DNA of 16,825 nt from DATGKD01 sp035294855 (GTDB lineage: Bacteria > Actinomycetota > Acidimicrobiia > Acidimicrobiales > UBA8190), in contig DATGKD010000171.1 of the NCBI GenBank assembly GCA_035294855.1, forward strand, positions 1-16,825. The letters run 5' to 3'. This document shows positions 14,968 to 16,825 of this stretch, one piece after another (position 1 is the stretch's first letter; each line of letters opens with the position of its first letter). The notes beneath the pieces are model-generated. The model had not been told where the DNA came from, did not search any database, and was given only the letters and a program-made list of their open reading frames with translations. Position numbers and translations under genes: made by a program.

Positions 14968-16083
14968 GTGAGCCCGGGGGCCAGGGCGAAGGCGGCGGTG
15001 ATGGTGCTCGAAGCACCTCGTCGTCTCACTCCGGCCGAACTGCGGCTACCCGAAATCGGAGACGACGACGGCTTGCTGCGCGTCGAAGCCTGTGGGCTGT
15101 GCGGGACGGATCACGAGCAGTACACGGGCGAGCTCTTCGGGGGGTTCCCGTTCATCCCCGGACACGAAAGCGTGGGAGTGATCGAGGCTGTCGGCGAGCG
15201 CGCCGCGCAGCGGTGGACCGTGAAGGTCGGGGATCGCGTGGCGGTTGCGCCGTTCCAGGCCTGTCGCACCTGCTCGACATGCCGGCGCGGCATGTACCGG
15301 GCGTGTCGTGCGCATGGGCTCAAGGACATGTACGGGTTCGTCGACGTCGGGCGGGAACCCGGCCTGTGGGGTGGCTACGCGCAGTACCAGTACCTCGCGC
15401 CCGACTCTGTGGTCCTCCCGGTGCCCCAGGACTTGGACCCGGTCGTGACGACACTGTTCAATCCCCTCGGTGCCGGGATCCGTTGGGGTGTCACGGTTCC
15501 CGGCACACGTGAGGGCGACATCGTCGCTGTCATGGGCCCCGGGATCCGGGGCCTGTCCGTCACGCTGGCCGCGAGCCGGGCAGGCGCCGGGCATGTCATG
15601 GCGACCGGGCGCGGCGAACGCGACGCCGATCGATTGGCGCTCGCCCTGAAGCTCGGTGCCGCCTGCGTCGTCGACGTGGACAAGGAGGATCCCGTGGCCG
15701 CTTTGAAGCGGTCGGCCGGTCGTCTCGCCGATGTGGTCGTCGACGTCACCGCGAAAGCACCCGGGGCGCTCGGCCAGGCGATCGCGCTGGCTCGACCGGG
15801 AGGGACCGTGGTCCTGGCCGGGACGCGCGGCACGACCGACACACCCGGGTTCGTCCCCGACTTGATCGTCTTGAAGGAGCTTCGGGTGCTCGGCGCGCTC
15901 GGTGTCGAGGTCGGTGAGTACCAGGCCGCGCTCGACCTGCTCCCTACTCCGGAAGCGGCCGCGTTGACAAACGCCCCGCGGCGCACCGTCGGGCTCGCCG
16001 ACGCTGAGGACCTCCTCCTCACCATGGCGGGCGAGCGAACCTCGGTGCCTCCCGTCCACGGCGTCATCGATCCGTGGAAATGA
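14968..16083 (+). CDS. Zinc-dependent alcohol dehydrogenase family (MDR) oxidoreductase
   Basis: This encodes 371 residues from GTG 14968. The catalytic domain has the zinc ligand C45 in ACGLCGTDHEQY, H66/E67 in PGHESVG, and the structural zinc site C99-x2-C102-x2-C105-x7-C113. The nucleotide-binding region has the Rossmann loop GPGIRG in place of the more usual G-x-G-G-x-G, followed by ALALKLGAACVVD. The C-terminal part ends in LLTMAGERTSVPPVHGVIDP. Such enzymes oxidise alcohols or reduce carbonyls with NAD(P); the substrate is not readable. The start was chosen because family members begin close to the AAVMVLEAPRRL motif; ATG 15001 is an alternative and TTG 14929 is unlikely. Its TGA overlaps the ATG of the next gene (ATGA), so the two proteins are probably made together and act in one pathway. 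Confidence 0.9.
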   Translation: MSPGARAKAAVMVLEAPRRLTPAELRLPEIGDDDGLLRVEACGLCGTDHEQYTGELFGGFPFIPGHESVGVIEAVGERAAQRWTVKVGDRVAVAPFQACRTCSTCRRGMYRACRAHGLKDMYGFVDVGREPGLWGGYAQYQYLAPDSVVLPVPQDLDPVVTTLFNPLGAGIRWGVTVPGTREGDIVAVMGPGIRGLSVTLAASRAGAGHVMATGRGERDADRLALALKLGAACVVDVDKEDPVAALKRSAGRLADVVVDVTAKAPGALGQAIALARPGGTVVLAGTRGTTDTPGFVPDLIVLKELRVLGALGVEVGEYQAALDLLPTPEAAALTNAPRRTVGLADAEDLLLTMAGERTSVPPVHGVIDPWK

Positions 16084-16646
16084 CCCCTGACGCGTTGGTC
16101 CCCATGCTGTCGCCCGACGAGGCCCGCGCGGCGGCTGAACGCGCCGGCATTCCGGTATTCCTCGCGAAGCTCAACATCTTCCGAGTCCTCCTTCGCCGAC
16201 CGAGGTTCGCCAAGGGATTCTCCGATGCCTTTGGCGCACTCCTCGCAGCTGACGCGCTCGATGCCAGACTCCGTGAACTGGCGATCATGCGGATCGCGTG
16301 GCAGACGGGCTCCAACTACGAGTGGACCCAACACTGGGCGATCGCGCAGCAAGCCGGTCTTTCGGAGGAAGAGCTCCTCGGGGTCCAGGGAAAAGGAACG
16401 GGTTCATTCGGCGAACTCGAGCGTGCCGTCTTCAGTGCGGTGGATGTCGCCGTGACGGGACGGGTGATTCCGGGAGAAGTTCTCTCGATCTTGAAACGCC
16501 ATCTCTCCGACGATGCCGTGCTGGAACTCGTCGCAGCGATTGCGTCCTGGACGATGGTTTCGACCATGCTGCGCAGTCTCGAGATTCCGCTCGAAGACGG
16601 GCTCGCCGGATGGCCGCCCGAGGGCCTGGCGCCGTCGGTCGACTGA
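16080..16646 (+). CDS. Carboxymuconolactone decarboxylase family protein without cysteines
   Basis: This encodes 188 residues from ATG 16080 (a GTG at 16074 would add two residues). The central helices carry the CMD/AhpD-family pattern: LRELAIMRIAWQTGSNYEWT followed by QHWAIAQQAGLSEEEL. The long N-terminal segment and a second helical half (ELERAVFSAVDVAVTG, DAVLELVAAIASWTMVS) give the usual length for actinobacterial CMD proteins of this type. AhpD-type members use a CxxC pair for peroxide reduction; this protein has no cysteine, so it is not a thiol peroxidase. It more likely belongs to the gamma-CMD-like group, in which an Asn/Glu/His set (here NYEWTQH) is conserved. The reaction is unknown; coupling to the dehydrogenase suggests catabolism of a cyclic or aromatic compound (inference). 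Confidence 0.87.
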   Translation: MTPDALVPMLSPDEARAAAERAGIPVFLAKLNIFRVLLRRPRFAKGFSDAFGALLAADALDARLRELAIMRIAWQTGSNYEWTQHWAIAQQAGLSEEELLGVQGKGTGSFGELERAVFSAVDVAVTGRVIPGEVLSILKRHLSDDAVLELVAAIASWTMVSTMLRSLEIPLEDGLAGWPPEGLAPSVD

Positions 16647-16825
16647 ACGTCTGCTGGACACCCGGAGCGGTCCGACGTCGTCAACGCGCCCCCGCCAGGC
16701 ATGGCGCGGCTGGTGGGACGAGGCTGTAAAGCATCAACCGTTACGGTGTCACCGATCACCCGTTACGGGTCACAGATAAGGGGTTACTCCACGGCCACAC
16801 ATCACCCGTGGTCATACACATTTCA
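16647..16825. promoter_or_regulatory. Gene-free end region, probable regulatory segment
   Basis: No credible gene is present in the last 179 bases, and the GC content drops compared with the genes. Near-palindromic and repeated elements (see 16737-16787) suggest promoter or operator DNA for a gene beyond the window edge. The 9-mer ATCACCCGT occurs at 16755-16763 and again at 16801-16809. No terminator hairpin followed by a T-run is seen after the CMD gene. Confidence 0.45.
16737..16787. repeat. Three phased GTTAC cores, two inside palindromes
   Basis: ACCGTTACGGT (16737-16747, arms of 5 around one base) and ACCCGTTACGGGT (16758-16770, arms of 6 around one base) have centres 22 bp apart. A third GTTAC core (16783-16787) is centred 21 bp further on without full arms. 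The near two-turn spacing places all three on the same DNA face, as in tandem operators. Confidence 0.55.

Overview
The window is very GC-rich, uses GTG and TTG starts freely, is densely packed on both strands and carries actinobacterial family types (a DUF6596-type ECF sigma factor, a TIGR03086/mycothiol-enzyme-like protein, a MacA-like adaptor with a peptidoglycan-binding domain). This points to a chromosomal segment of a high-GC actinobacterium, possibly of the Acidimicrobiia. The lineage is inferred from composition and gene style, not from a marker gene. I see no rRNA, tRNA, CRISPR array, insertion sequence or phage gene.

Layout. 1-659: the 3' end of an ECF sigma factor (+), overlapped tail to tail by a small uncharacterised protein (-). 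866-2896: a DMT/EamA transporter (+) facing two DinB-fold proteins on the minus strand (a DinB/DUF664 protein and a TIGR03086 protein). 3101-3409: a cysteine-free HesB/IscA-like protein (+) whose end overlaps the sensor kinase.

3381-9218 is the main envelope-related locus. A two-component system on the minus strand (OmpR-type regulator, then sensor kinase, 4-bp overlap) lies back to back with a four-gene plus-strand operon. That operon encodes a lipoprotein with a duplicated Cys/His motif, a MacA-like adaptor carrying a peptidoglycan-binding domain, a LolD/MacB-type ATPase and a MacB-type permease. The last three genes are each joined to the one before by a 4-bp stop/start overlap. The simplest reading is a sensor/regulator pair controlling a tripartite-like efflux or envelope-stress ABC system adapted to a single-membrane cell wall.

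9264-14845: a membrane-anchored SGNH hydrolase (-) and an alpha/beta hydrolase (-), the latter divergent from a second ABC locus (+): PadR regulator, ATPase and a ten-helix FtsX-type permease, all joined by ATGA overlaps. The space between the hydrolase and padR holds a perfect 6-1-6 palindrome on top of two opposing promoter-like sequences, a good candidate for the PadR operator.

14968-16646: a zinc-dependent alcohol dehydrogenase translationally coupled to a cysteine-free carboxymuconolactone-decarboxylase-like protein. The last 180 bases contain no gene but hold three GTTAC cores spaced 22 and 21 bp apart, two of them inside perfect palindromes, probably a regulatory region for a gene beyond the window.
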